This document shows, piece by piece, positions 1 through 6,551 of a stretch of DNA of 16,676 bases (positions are counted from its first letter, which is position 1; every line of letters begins with the position of its first letter). The notes below the pieces were generated by a model. The model was not told the DNA's origin, did not search any database, and saw nothing but the letters and a program-made list of their open reading frames with translations. The stretch comes from an uncultured Tissierellia bacterium (GTDB taxonomy: Bacteria; Bacillota; Clostridia; Tissierellales; Peptoniphilaceae). The translations under genes and the position numbers were made by a program. The stretch spans positions 1-16,676 of the forward strand of contig CABTWE010000011.1 in assembly GCA_902488465.1 (NCBI GenBank). Reading direction: 5' to 3'.

Positions 1-119
1 AGCGCGGTTTTAATAGAGCAAGGGATCCACCTGTACCCATGCCGAACACAGAAGTTAAGTCTTGCATCGCCGAAGGTACTCGGAGGGCGACCTCCCGGGA
101 GATTAGGACGAAGCCGCAC
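1..119 (+). rRNA. rrf: 5S ribosomal RNA
   Basis: This is the 5S rRNA of the large ribosomal subunit. The conserved core CCGAACACAGAAGTTAAG is present at about 42-59, followed by the GGAGATTAGGACG block near the 3' end. The first bases (GCGCGGT from position 2) pair with GCCGCAC at the 3' end with one mismatch, closing helix I, so the molecule is complete or lacks at most a base or two at the window edge. A terminator follows within 10 bases. It is presumably the last gene of a 16S-23S-5S operon lying upstream of the window. No tRNA genes follow it. Confidence 0.95.
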
Positions 120-126
120 AGTTTAT

Positions 127-154
127 GAGAAGATATTATATCTTCTCTTTTTTT
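127..154 (+). terminator. Rho-independent terminator of the rRNA operon
   Basis: A nine-base-pair stem (GAGAAGATA at 127-135 with TATCTTCTC at 139-147) has a three-base loop and is followed directly by seven T residues (148-154). It sits just after the 5S rRNA and ends that transcript. Confidence 0.9.
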
Positions 155-186
155 ATACACAAGATAATATTTTATCATAAATAAAT

Positions 187-215
187 TTGCATTTAATTTA
201 TGGTAGTGGTATACT
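187..215 (+). promoter_or_regulatory. Probable sigma-A promoter for the exported Cys-rich protein
   Basis: TTGCAT (187-192) and TATACT (210-215) are separated by 17 bases. TGG just before the -10 box fits an extended -10. Transcription would begin near 222, leaving a leader of about 60 bases before the ATG at 281. It lies between the rRNA terminator and the first protein gene. Confidence 0.65.
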
Positions 216-280
216 AAAAGTAGAAATATAAATATACATATACATTTGTGCGACAGGATTTTATGAAAGAAGGTTGTGTT

Positions 281-766
281 ATGAGGAGAAAAGTATTTTT
301 GGTTGCGATAGTCGCTATCTTGATTTGTTTTTCGTCCGTAATTTTTGCGGGAGGAAAGGTGGATATGTTTTCAGAGGCAGAAAGATATGAAGATGCAATC
401 AAGGAGTTTAAGAAGCTCAGAACTTTTTCGGAGAAGAAATTGGCAAAGCTTGCAAATATGGAACTTTCTAAATTTAAGGAGTTCGGAAAGATAAGAAAAG
501 ACGATGAAATTCATGCTGTGACTCCGAGCGTTTTCAAAGTTATGGTATGCCCGAAATGTAAAGCTGCAAGTATGAAATACATCGGCGAAAAGCATTTGGA
601 GTATATATGTTTGGGAGAACAAAGAGCATGTACAGAAAAAGCATACGGCACAGATTTAAAATTTTCGCGGACATGTCAAAACTATGCAAGATGTGAAAAG
701 TGTTTATACACATATTCTGCACAGTGGGAAGAAATAAAGTGGGATTGTCACGGATTTAATAATTAG
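281..766 (+). CDS. Exported cysteine-rich protein of unknown function
   Basis: I do not recognise this 161-residue protein. The ATG at 281 was chosen because AAGAAGG ends seven bases upstream and because it places a clean signal peptide at the N-terminus: MRRK, a hydrophobic stretch to about residue 22, then IFA|GG as a likely signal peptidase I site after Ala23. An upstream GTG (248) or ATG (263) would only add residues before the signal. A charged, probably helical segment covers about residues 30-75. The C-terminal half has eight cysteines (90, 93, 110, 117, 132, 138, 141, 156), including CPKC and CEKC. This could be a zinc-ribbon-like fold or a disulfide-stabilised domain. The gene is monocistronic, with its own promoter and a terminator at 805-840. 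Being an exported protein is well supported by the sequence; any role is unknown. Confidence 0.85.
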   Translation: MRRKVFLVAIVAILICFSSVIFAGGKVDMFSEAERYEDAIKEFKKLRTFSEKKLAKLANMELSKFKEFGKIRKDDEIHAVTPSVFKVMVCPKCKAASMKYIGEKHLEYICLGEQRACTEKAYGTDLKFSRTCQNYARCEKCLYTYSAQWEEIKWDCHGFNN

Positions 767-804
767 TTTTTAATTTTTCGAGTGCGGTATATTATTATAT
801 GTTA

Positions 805-840
805 AAAAAGACGATTAGGTGTTTAATCGTCTTTTTGTTT
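805..840 (+). terminator. Rho-independent terminator after the exported Cys-rich gene
   Basis: GACGATTA (810-817) pairs with TAATCGTC (824-831) around a six-base loop. The stem is flanked by an A-run (804-809) and a T-rich tail (832-840), so it could work in both directions. It separates the first gene from the carD operon. Confidence 0.85.
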
Positions 841-948
841 TATATGAATTACGATATAAAATCGTGTGAATTATATTTTTATATTCATAAAAATCTTTTT
901 TAATTTATTAATATTACATTATGTAATTGTAACCGATATTAACCTTGT

Positions 949-977
949 TTGACTTTTAACTAATTATTGGCTATAAT
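949..977 (+). promoter_or_regulatory. Sigma-A promoter of the carD-yacL-ispD-ispF-mrp operon
   Basis: TTGACT (949-954) and a perfect TATAAT (972-977) are separated by 17 bases, about 20 bases upstream of the carD start codon. The leader is very short, with the ribosome binding site AAGGGAGG at 984-991. Confidence 0.85.
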
Positions 978-998
978 ATATATAAGGGAGGATAGAAT

Positions 999-1514
999 AT
1001 GTTTGAAATTGGAGATAAGGTGAGTTACCCAATGCATGGTGCGGGGACTATTGTTGACATAAGTATAGAGAGTTTCTTAGGGGAAGAGAAAAAGTATTAT
1101 ACTATTAGTATTCCTGTTGGATCAGTTAAGGTCAAGGTTCCTGTAGACAATGCAGAAGAGCTCGGGCTCAGAGATATTGTTAAAAACGATATGAAACAAG
1201 ATATTATAGAGACTCTTGAGGGAAAGAGAACGAAGATGCCTTCAAGCTGGACTCAAAGAAATAGGATGAATATCAATAAGCTCAAGACCGGAGATATTAT
1301 TGAGGTTGCATCTGTTGTGAGAAATTTAATGTTACTTTCAAAAAAGAAGAATTTGGCAAGCGGCGACAGGAAGATGCTTACAAATGCAACGAATCTTCTT
1401 TTGTCGGAGCTTATTTTGAGTTTTGATATTGATGAAGATGAAGCGATGAAAAGAATAAATTCTTATGTTTTCGAAAGTCGTGAAGAAGAAACGGGGGATG
1501 ATATTATTGAGTAA
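999..1514 (+). CDS. carD: CarD/CdnL-family RNA polymerase-binding regulator
   Basis: This 171-residue cytoplasmic protein belongs to the CarD/CdnL family, which binds the RNA polymerase beta subunit and affects open-complex stability, notably at rRNA promoters in species where it has been studied. The start MFEIGDKVSYPMHGAGTI is the typical Tudor-like RNA polymerase-interacting domain (about residues 1-60). The rest, from about residue 65, is mainly helical and fits the C-terminal DNA-contacting domain. AAGGGAGG ends seven bases before the ATG. It is the first gene of a five-gene operon, and its 3' end overlaps the start of the YacL-like gene. Family assignment is firm; regulatory targets in this organism are not visible. 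Length matches clostridial members. Confidence 0.92.
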   Translation: MFEIGDKVSYPMHGAGTIVDISIESFLGEEKKYYTISIPVGSVKVKVPVDNAEELGLRDIVKNDMKQDIIETLEGKRTKMPSSWTQRNRMNINKLKTGDIIEVASVVRNLMLLSKKKNLASGDRKMLTNATNLLLSELILSFDIDEDEAMKRINSYVFESREEETGDDIIE

Positions 1515-2634
1515 GTTTGCCAGGGGAATATTAAAATTTTTATTCTCCGCTATAGGCGGTGCAATTGGATTTACCGCTATGAAGTTTGTGTCCGTGTTTT
1601 TAATTGAATCACTCGGACCTTTTTCATTGGGAACTATTTATGCTTTTTATGCTATTGCTACAGTTTTATTTGCAATTATTTTTTATTTATTATATGGTAG
1701 CTTGGAGCGTTTTGTCATAAAGGTTGTAAATTCAATAGACAACGATATAAAAAAATTGGGTGCTTTCGATTTTATGGTAGGAGTGGTTGGTCTGGTAGTC
1801 GGCCTTTTAATCTCAGCTCTTATTGGTGTTTTGGTTTCAAAAATCGAAATTCCTCTTGTAACCACTATCGTTACAATTTTTGTTTATGTAATTGTCGTTG
1901 CAACGAGCATGTCTATTTTTATAAGGAGAAAGGAAGAGTTTCGCAGGATTTTTGATTCTATTAGAAATAAACCGCAGAATATTAACGAGCCTGACACAAG
2001 GGTTAAAAGAGTTAAAAAAAACCGTGATATCTCCGGAAGTTTGAAGGTTGTTGACACGTCAGTTATTATCGATGGACGGATTTTGGACATTATGGACACC
2101 GGATTCATTGAAGGCGAACTTATTATTCCTAGTTTCGTTTTGTCGGAACTGCAATATATTGCCGACTCAGAGGATGCTGAGAGAAGAAATAGAGGGAGAC
2201 GCGGACTTGATATATTAAACGAGCTCCAAGTAAAATATCCTAAAAATATAGAAGTTATGGAATATGAAAAGCCGGAAAAGATGCCTGTGGATCTTATGCT
2301 TTTACAAATGGCGGATGAGCTTGGCGGTGTTGTTCTTACAAATGATTATAATTTGAACAAAGTGGCAAAAGTTAAGGGGATTAAAGTTTTAAATATCAAT
2401 GATTTGGCAAACTCAGTGAAGCCGGTTGTTTTACCGGGAGAAAATATGTCGGTAAAAATTACAGGTATTGGTACTGAGGAAGGTCAAGGTGTTTCTTATT
2501 TAAATGATGGCACAATGATTGTCGTTCAAAAGGCATCAAAGTTGGTTGGAGAGATTGTTGAAGTTTCTGTTCAATCGGTTCTTCAAACCTCAGCCGGCAG
2601 ACTTATTTTTGCAAAGGTAAAAAATGATAGATAA
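1498..2634 (+). CDS. yacL: YacL-like membrane protein with PIN and TRAM domains
   Basis: An integral membrane protein with a cytoplasmic PIN nuclease-fold domain and a TRAM RNA-binding-type domain, like Bacillus subtilis YacL. Four hydrophobic segments fill about residues 8-145 and are followed by a basic linker. The PIN domain begins at about 184 with VDTSVIIDGR (Asp186). It carries further acidic residues in SFVLSELQ, PVDLMLLQ and LTNDYN, so the metal-binding site looks intact. The TRAM domain covers about 310-375. The start is uncertain: ATG 1498 lies inside carD with GGGGG abutting it, while TTG 1507 has better spacing from that purine tract and would be coupled to the carD stop. ATG 1465 is also possible but lacks a binding site. 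ispD overlaps its 3' end, as yacL precedes ispD in bacilli. The substrate of this family is not something the sequence can tell. Confidence 0.88.
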   Translation: MILLSKFARGILKFLFSAIGGAIGFTAMKFVSVFLIESLGPFSLGTIYAFYAIATVLFAIIFYLLYGSLERFVIKVVNSIDNDIKKLGAFDFMVGVVGLVVGLLISALIGVLVSKIEIPLVTTIVTIFVYVIVVATSMSIFIRRKEEFRRIFDSIRNKPQNINEPDTRVKRVKKNRDISGSLKVVDTSVIIDGRILDIMDTGFIEGELIIPSFVLSELQYIADSEDAERRNRGRRGLDILNELQVKYPKNIEVMEYEKPEKMPVDLMLLQMADELGGVVLTNDYNLNKVAKVKGIKVLNINDLANSVKPVVLPGENMSVKITGIGTEEGQGVSYLNDGTMIVVQKASKLVGEIVEVSVQSVLQTSAGRLIFAKVKNDR

Positions 2635-3337
2635 CATGAAAGTGACCGCAATTATTGCTGCGGCTGGCTCTAGTAACAGAATGAAGTCGTCTATAAATAA
2701 AACTTTTATTAAAATTGATGGACTGCCAGTCATAATGCATACGATTGATAAGTTTCAACGTTCGAGCTATGTTGATGAAATTTTAGTTGCGGCAAGAAAA
2801 GATGAAATAGATTATTTAAAAAATGAAATACTACCGCTTGGAGACACTTCAAAAGTAATTGGAGTTGTTGAGGGTGGGAGCACGAGACAGGAAACGATTT
2901 CAAACTGTCTCGAATTTCTGCCGGACGATACGGATATAGTTCTGACTCACGACGGTGCAAGACCGTTTGTTCACGTTGAAACTATAGATGGAGCGCTTAT
3001 TGACGTTTTAGAAAATAGAGCTGTTGTTGTTGGAGTTCCGGTTAAGGATACTATAAAAAGTGTAAATGACGACGGGAAAAATGTCGTACACATAACGCCA
3101 AAAAGAAGTCTTCTTTGGGCGGCACAAAGTCCGCAAGTATTTTTTGCGGAGGATTTAAGACGGGCGTATTACTATTGTAAGCTTGAAGGAATTGAGGGAA
3201 CTGATGATTCGTCGCTTGTTGAAAAGCTTGGAATAGACGTGCATATGTTTCTTGGGACATACGATAATATTAAGCTCACAACGCCGGAGGATTTGATTTT
3301 GGCTAAATTGTTTATAGATAATGGAGAAGTTAAATGA
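2624..3337 (+). CDS. ispD: 2-C-methyl-D-erythritol 4-phosphate cytidylyltransferase IspD
   Basis: IspD couples CTP to methylerythritol phosphate, the third step of the MEP (non-mevalonate) isoprenoid pathway. At 237 residues it is normal for the family. The N-terminal nucleotide-binding loop AIIAAAGSSNRM holds Arg19, followed by Lys26, matching the catalytic Arg and Lys of the family. VEGGSTRQETISNCL and HDGARPFV (about 109-116) are further hallmark segments. The ATG at 2624 is preferred over the in-frame ATG at 2636 because AAAGG ends six bases upstream of the first. The gene overlaps the end of the YacL-like gene by 11 bases and overlaps ispF by four (ATGA), indicating translational coupling. 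Confidence 0.95.
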   Translation: MIDNMKVTAIIAAAGSSNRMKSSINKTFIKIDGLPVIMHTIDKFQRSSYVDEILVAARKDEIDYLKNEILPLGDTSKVIGVVEGGSTRQETISNCLEFLPDDTDIVLTHDGARPFVHVETIDGALIDVLENRAVVVGVPVKDTIKSVNDDGKNVVHITPKRSLLWAAQSPQVFFAEDLRRAYYYCKLEGIEGTDDSSLVEKLGIDVHMFLGTYDNIKLTTPEDLILAKLFIDNGEVK

Positions 3338-3810
3338 GAATTGGACACGGATATGATATTCATATCTTCGCAGAAGACAGGCCTCTTTACATTGGAGGCA
3401 TAAAGATTAGAGATAACAATGGGCTTCTGGGACACTCAGATGCGGATGTTTTGATTCATGCAATCATGGATAGTTTGCTTGGAGCGGCGGGATTAAGAGA
3501 CATCGGATATTATTTTCCGGATACGGATATAAAATATAAGGGCGTAGATTCAAAAGAACTTTTAAAAGAAGTTATGAGAATGATTTCGGATGAAGGCTTT
3601 AAAATTGTGAACATTGATGCGACAGTTGTTATGGAAAAGCCAAAACTTAAAGATTATATAATGCCTATAAGAGAAAAACTTGCGGAAGTGATGGGAATAA
3701 GTCTTTCTTCTATAAATGTGAAAGCGACTACAAATGAGAAGCAAGACGCGGTCGGAGAAGGAAAAGCCGTAGAAGTTTTTTCGGTGGTATTGATTGAGGA
3801 GGTTATTTAA
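3334..3810 (+). CDS. ispF: 2-C-methyl-D-erythritol 2,4-cyclodiphosphate synthase IspF
   Basis: IspF cyclises the CDP-linked intermediate with loss of CMP, two steps after IspD in the MEP pathway, and normally acts as a trimer with a metal ion. The 158-residue protein begins MRIGHGYDIHIF. Asp8, His10 and His41 (in GHSDADVLIHA) are the expected metal ligands. GYYFPDTD and the C-terminal KATTNEKQDAVGEGKAVEV block are also typical. It starts on the ATGA overlap with ispD, and its stop codon shares one base with the mrp start (TAATG), so the two MEP genes and mrp are translated as a coupled unit. No other MEP genes are in view. This is a routine member with no missing key residue. Confidence 0.96.
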   Translation: MRIGHGYDIHIFAEDRPLYIGGIKIRDNNGLLGHSDADVLIHAIMDSLLGAAGLRDIGYYFPDTDIKYKGVDSKELLKEVMRMISDEGFKIVNIDATVVMEKPKLKDYIMPIREKLAEVMGISLSSINVKATTNEKQDAVGEGKAVEVFSVVLIEEVI

Positions 3811-4601
3811 TGGCATGCGGAGGAAATAATACACCGCTTGAAAAGTGGGAAAATAAATTATCAAATATAAAAAGAGTTATTGCAGTAACATCCGGAAAGG
3901 GTGGCGTTGGAAAAAGTGTCACTACAAGTCTTTTGGCAACTACTTTAAATAAAAAAGGATACAAAGTCGGAGTGCTCGATTGCGACTTGACCGGTCCTTC
4001 GATTCCGGAAATTTTTGGAATTGAGGAAAAAGTTTATGGCTCGGAAGAAGAAATTTTTCCAAATAAAACCGGAGAAGGAATAAAAGTTATGAGTATAAAC
4101 CTCATGCTTCCAAACAAGACAGATCCTGTAATTTGGCGCGGACCGATTTTGTCGAACATTTTAAGCGATTTTTGGACAAAAATGAATTGGGGAGATTTGG
4201 ATTTTCTTCTTCTCGACATGCCACCGGGAACAGGTGATGTTCCTCTTACAATTTATCAACACTATCCTGTGGATGGAGTTGTAGTTGTTTCGACACCATC
4301 TAAAATGGCATCTATTGCAGTTATAAAAGCGTATGAAATGGCACTTAGACTAAATCAAAATGTGTTAGGTGAAATCGAAAATATGAGCTACTATGAATGC
4401 AAAGAATGCGGGCACAAAGAATATCTTTTTGGAGAGAAAGAACCGATAGAGGGCCTCGATATGTTGGGACAAGTTCCGTTTGATCCGGAACTTGGAAGAT
4501 TCATTGACGAAGGAAAAATCGAAAACACATATGTAATGGCTTACGATGAAATTGTTTCAAAAATTAAAGAAAAATTAAATATCGATCAAATAAATGTTTA
4601 A
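3810..4601 (+). CDS. mrp: Mrp/NBP35-family ATPase, iron-sulfur carrier (ApbC-like)
   Basis: A 263-residue P-loop ATPase of the Mrp/ApbC/NBP35 family, cytoplasmic proteins that bind a transferable [4Fe-4S] cluster between two subunits. The deviant Walker A motif GKGGVGKS is at 29-36. LDCDLTGPSIP and LLLDMPPGTGDVPLT are family signatures, and the CKEC pair (Cys197, Cys200) followed by GH matches the conserved cluster-binding CxxC. It lacks the N-terminal DUF59 domain of longer homologues. A short N-terminal MACGG adds one more cysteine. Its binding site GAGGAGGT lies in the end of ispF. The MEP enzymes IspG and IspH are Fe-S proteins, so co-transcription with ispDF may have a functional basis, but that is inference. 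Confidence 0.92.
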   Translation: MACGGNNTPLEKWENKLSNIKRVIAVTSGKGGVGKSVTTSLLATTLNKKGYKVGVLDCDLTGPSIPEIFGIEEKVYGSEEEIFPNKTGEGIKVMSINLMLPNKTDPVIWRGPILSNILSDFWTKMNWGDLDFLLLDMPPGTGDVPLTIYQHYPVDGVVVVSTPSKMASIAVIKAYEMALRLNQNVLGEIENMSYYECKECGHKEYLFGEKEPIEGLDMLGQVPFDPELGRFIDEGKIENTYVMAYDEIVSKIKEKLNIDQINV

Positions 4602-4607
4602 AATGCT

Positions 4608-4643
4608 AAACAATGGATATATATAAGGTGACATTGTTTTTTT
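4608..4643 (+). terminator. Possible weak terminator directly after mrp
   Basis: AAACAATG (4608-4615) can pair with CATTGTTT (4632-4639), and a T-run reaches 4643. The 16-base loop makes it a poorer terminator than the hairpin 70 bases downstream. It may be a first-stage stop for the carD-mrp operon. Confidence 0.4.
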
Positions 4644-4684
4644 CATTTTTTATCTCCTTTTTTTAGCGCTTATGCGTATAAAGG

Positions 4685-4725
4685 AAAAAGCATCTGTAAG
4701 GATATTACAGGTGCTTTTTATTTTT
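4685..4725 (+). terminator. Strong Rho-independent terminator of the carD-mrp operon
   Basis: A 15-base-pair stem (4685-4699 with 4705-4719, one G-T pair) has the loop GGATA and a T-rich tail interrupted by a single A. The A-run at the 5' side means it could also act on the minus strand. Confidence 0.85.
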
Positions 4726-4846
4726 GGAAGATATTTGCATAATACAATTAAAAAATAATTGAAGATAGGAATGTGTGTAAATATTTATGTTAGAAATAAA
4801 GATTTTGAAAAACTTTTACGGGTGAAAATAAGACATACATAAAAGC

Positions 4847-4878
4847 AAAAAAACTGCTAAATGATTAGCAGTTTTTTT
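4847..4878 (+). terminator. Strong terminator with no recognised gene upstream
   Basis: A 14-base-pair stem (4847-4860 with 4865-4878) has the GC-containing core ACTGCTAA/TTAGCAGT, a four-base loop and seven T residues. Because the operon terminator lies about 120 bases upstream, this hairpin should end some other short transcript. It is symmetrical enough to work on either strand. Confidence 0.8.
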
Positions 4879-5000
4879 ATTATGAAAAACAAGCAACTCG
4901 AGGATAAGTGTTCTTGTTAATCCATTACATAAAAATATATTCAGGACCAGAAGGTTTTAAATGTAAATATGAATAAATATATAAGGGTGAGATTAACATC

Positions 5001-5029
5001 TTGACTAATATTTTAAAAACGTGCATAAT
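5001..5029 (+). promoter_or_regulatory. Probable sigma-A promoter for a small transcript
   Basis: TTGACT (5001-5006) and CATAAT (5024-5029) are separated by exactly 17 bases, each one base from consensus. Transcription would start near 5036 and run over the 28-codon ORF at 5055 toward, and antisense to, the tRNA-Lys gene. Confidence 0.5.
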
Positions 5030-5054
5030 ATATTTACAAGGAAAGTAATATTTA

Positions 5055-5141
5055 ATGGAAATGGAATTTATTTTGTTGGATTTATTGGGGATTGTTGTGA
5101 TTTCAATTAAAAAATGCAACAAAAAAACGCCGCAATCATAA
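5055..5141 (+). CDS. Possible 28-residue hydrophobic, basic-tailed peptide
   Basis: An ATG-to-TAA frame encodes a peptide with a hydrophobic core, FILLDLLGIVVISI (residues 5-18), followed by a basic tail KKCNKK (19-24). This is the shape of a single-pass small membrane peptide, as seen among type I toxins and small membrane regulators. It lies about 25 bases after a good promoter. The binding site is only partial (AAGGAAAG ending nine bases before the ATG), and the last codons run through the minus-strand tRNA terminator. No family is recognised, and the frame could be chance in A+T-rich DNA. Confidence 0.3.
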   Translation: MEMEFILLDLLGIVVISIKKCNKKTPQS

Positions 5142-5151
5142 GATTACAACG
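5121..5151 (-). terminator. Rho-independent terminator of tRNA-Lys
   Basis: Read on the minus strand, CGTTGTAATC (5151-5142) pairs with GATTGCGGCG (5137-5128) around a four-base loop, with three G-U pairs, and is followed by seven T residues (5127-5121). The G-U pairs become A-C mismatches on the plus strand, so it should act mainly in the tRNA direction. Confidence 0.85.
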
Positions 5152-5158
5152 TTTTGGT

Positions 5159-5234
5159 TGGTGCGCCATCAGGGATTCGAACCCTGGGCACCTTGATTAA
5201 GAGTCAAGTGCTCTACCAACTGAGCTAATGGCAC
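5159..5234 (-). tRNA. tRNA-Lys, anticodon CTT
   Basis: The reverse complement folds as a 76-base tRNA with the encoded 3' CCA. The acceptor stem GTGCCAT/ATGGCGC contains one T-G pair. The D-arm segment TAGCTCAGTTGGTAGAGCA and the T-loop GGTTCGAATCC are canonical. The anticodon stem CTTGA/TCAAG encloses the loop CTCTTAA, giving anticodon CTT, which reads AAG lysine codons. It is a single tRNA gene with its own promoter and terminator, on the opposite strand to its neighbours. Confidence 0.97.
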
Positions 5235-5255
5235 GTGTTTCATTCAACATTATTT

Positions 5256-5284
5256 ATTGTAACATATTAATTTTTAAAATGCAA
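5256..5284 (-). promoter_or_regulatory. Sigma-A promoter of tRNA-Lys
   Basis: On the minus strand TTGCAT (5284-5279) and TACAAT (5261-5256) are 17 bases apart. TGT before the -10 box gives an extended -10. The tRNA 5' end is about 22 bases downstream of the -10 box. Confidence 0.75.
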
Positions 5285-5333
5285 GTGTTTTTTACGAAAA
5301 TTTTAAAAATTTTAAATTTTTTTGGAGGTTATT

Positions 5334-6551
5334 ATGGATTTAAAATCTAAAGTGGTTGAAAGACTGGTAAAATACGCAAAGGTCTACACAACGTCGGATG
5401 AAGAAAGCGAAACTATACCAAGCACAAAGAGGCAATTTGATTTGGCACACATGCTCGTTGACGAGCTTAAGTCAATGGGACTCGAGGCTGAAGTCGATGA
5501 ACATGGCTATGTTTATTCTGAGCTAAAGGGAAATGTTGAAGGCGAACCGACAGTAGGACTTATTGCACACATGGATACTGCTCCGGACATGAGTGGTGAA
5601 AATGTAAAGCCAAGGCTCGTGGAAAATTACGACGGCGGAGATATAAAACTCGACAGCGAAGGGAAATATGTTTTAAGTCCGAAAGATTTTCCGGAACTTG
5701 AAAATAAAAAAGGCAAGACTTTGATTGTAACAGACGGTACAACGCTTTTGGGTTCGGATGACAAGTCCGGTATTGCTGAAATTTTGACTGCAGTTGAATA
5801 TTTACTTGCAAATCCTGATATAAAGAGAAGAAATTTAAAAATCGGTTTTACTCCGGATGAAGAAATTGGCAGAGGCGCAGATATGTTCGATGTTAAAAAA
5901 TTTGGGGCTGATTTTGCTTTTACAATTGACGGTGGAGATTTGGGCGGCCTCGAATATGAAAACTTCAACGCATCAAATGCTAAAGTTACAATCGAAGGCA
6001 GAAATGTTCACCCGGGTAGCGCAAAGGGCAAAATGAAGAATTCAGTCATTTACTCATATGAACTATTCTCAATGCTTCCAGTGTTTGATAGACCTGAAAA
6101 TACTGAAGCCTCAGAAGGATTTATTCATTTGAACACTATAGAGGGAAATGTCGATAAAACAGTTATGAGTTTCATTATAAGAGATTTCGACAAGAGTTCT
6201 TTTGAAAAGAAGAAAGAAATCATGAGAAAAGCTTGCGAATTTATTGAGTCGAAGCATGATTGTAAGGTCATTTTGGATATGAACGACAGCTACTACAATA
6301 TGAGAGAAAAGATTGAAGAGGACATGAGACCTGTTGAACTCGCAATGGCTGCAATGAAAGAAGCTGATGTTGTTCCTGTTGTAACAAAAGTTAGAGGCGG
6401 TACAGACGGTGCAAGACTCTCATATATGGGCCTTCCTTGTCCGAATGTTTTTACCGGTGGTTACAATTTCCATGGACGTTATGAATATGCAGTGACGGAA
6501 GAAATGGAAAAAGCTGTAGAGACAATTATTAACATTGCAAAAGTTAAGTAA
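5334..6551 (+). CDS. pepT: Peptidase T (tripeptide aminopeptidase)
   Basis: PepT is a cytoplasmic dizinc M20-family aminopeptidase that removes the N-terminal residue of tripeptides. The 405-residue protein matches the usual length of about 408. Zinc and catalytic residues are visible in order: His79 and Asp81 in AHMDTAPD, Asp142 in LGSDDKSG, Glu176-Glu177 in PDEEIGRG, an acidic IDGGD segment near 200, and His380 in GGYNFHGRYEY. The ATG at 5334 is chosen because GGAGG ends five bases upstream; an in-frame TTG at 5322 precedes that site and would add only four residues. The 3' end overlaps the TTG start of a peptide-binding-type lipoprotein by 17 bases, suggesting peptide capture and hydrolysis are expressed together. 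No convincing promoter is visible in the A/T-homopolymer leader. Confidence 0.96.
   Translation: MDLKSKVVERLVKYAKVYTTSDEESETIPSTKRQFDLAHMLVDELKSMGLEAEVDEHGYVYSELKGNVEGEPTVGLIAHMDTAPDMSGENVKPRLVENYDGGDIKLDSEGKYVLSPKDFPELENKKGKTLIVTDGTTLLGSDDKSGIAEILTAVEYLLANPDIKRRNLKIGFTPDEEIGRGADMFDVKKFGADFAFTIDGGDLGGLEYENFNASNAKVTIEGRNVHPGSAKGKMKNSVIYSYELFSMLPVFDRPENTEASEGFIHLNTIEGNVDKTVMSFIIRDFDKSSFEKKKEIMRKACEFIESKHDCKVILDMNDSYYNMREKIEEDMRPVELAMAAMKEADVVPVVTKVRGGTDGARLSYMGLPCPNVFTGGYNFHGRYEYAVTEEMEKAVETIINIAKVK

Larger units (their letters stand above)
4602..5158. other. Intergenic region between mrp and tRNA-Lys: terminators, a promoter and possible small genes
   Basis: This A+T-rich stretch has no conventional gene. 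It holds a weak hairpin just after mrp, a strong terminator at 4685-4725, a second strong terminator at 4847-4878 with no obvious gene before it, a good promoter at 5001-5029 leading to a possible 28-codon ORF, and the minus-strand terminator of the tRNA. A 65-codon minus-strand reading frame at 4925-5122 lacks coding character. Confidence 0.6.

Noticed and set aside
842..876. Hairpin ACGAT-ATAAA-ATCGT with partial flanking pairing upstream of the carD promoter
   Set aside because: A five-pair stem in A+T-rich DNA, with interrupted flanking pairs and no T-run at the right spacing, is expected by chance.
4771..4842. 23-codon ORF starting ATGTGTGTAA, before the orphan terminator
   Set aside because: The purine tract abuts the ATG with no spacing, there is no good promoter, and no family resemblance is visible. 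It is mentioned only as context for the orphan terminator.
4925..5122. 65-codon open frame on the minus strand between the terminators and tRNA-Lys
   Set aside because: It lies downstream of the tRNA terminator, has no convincing ribosome binding site or promoter, and its composition is that of translated A+T-rich spacer.
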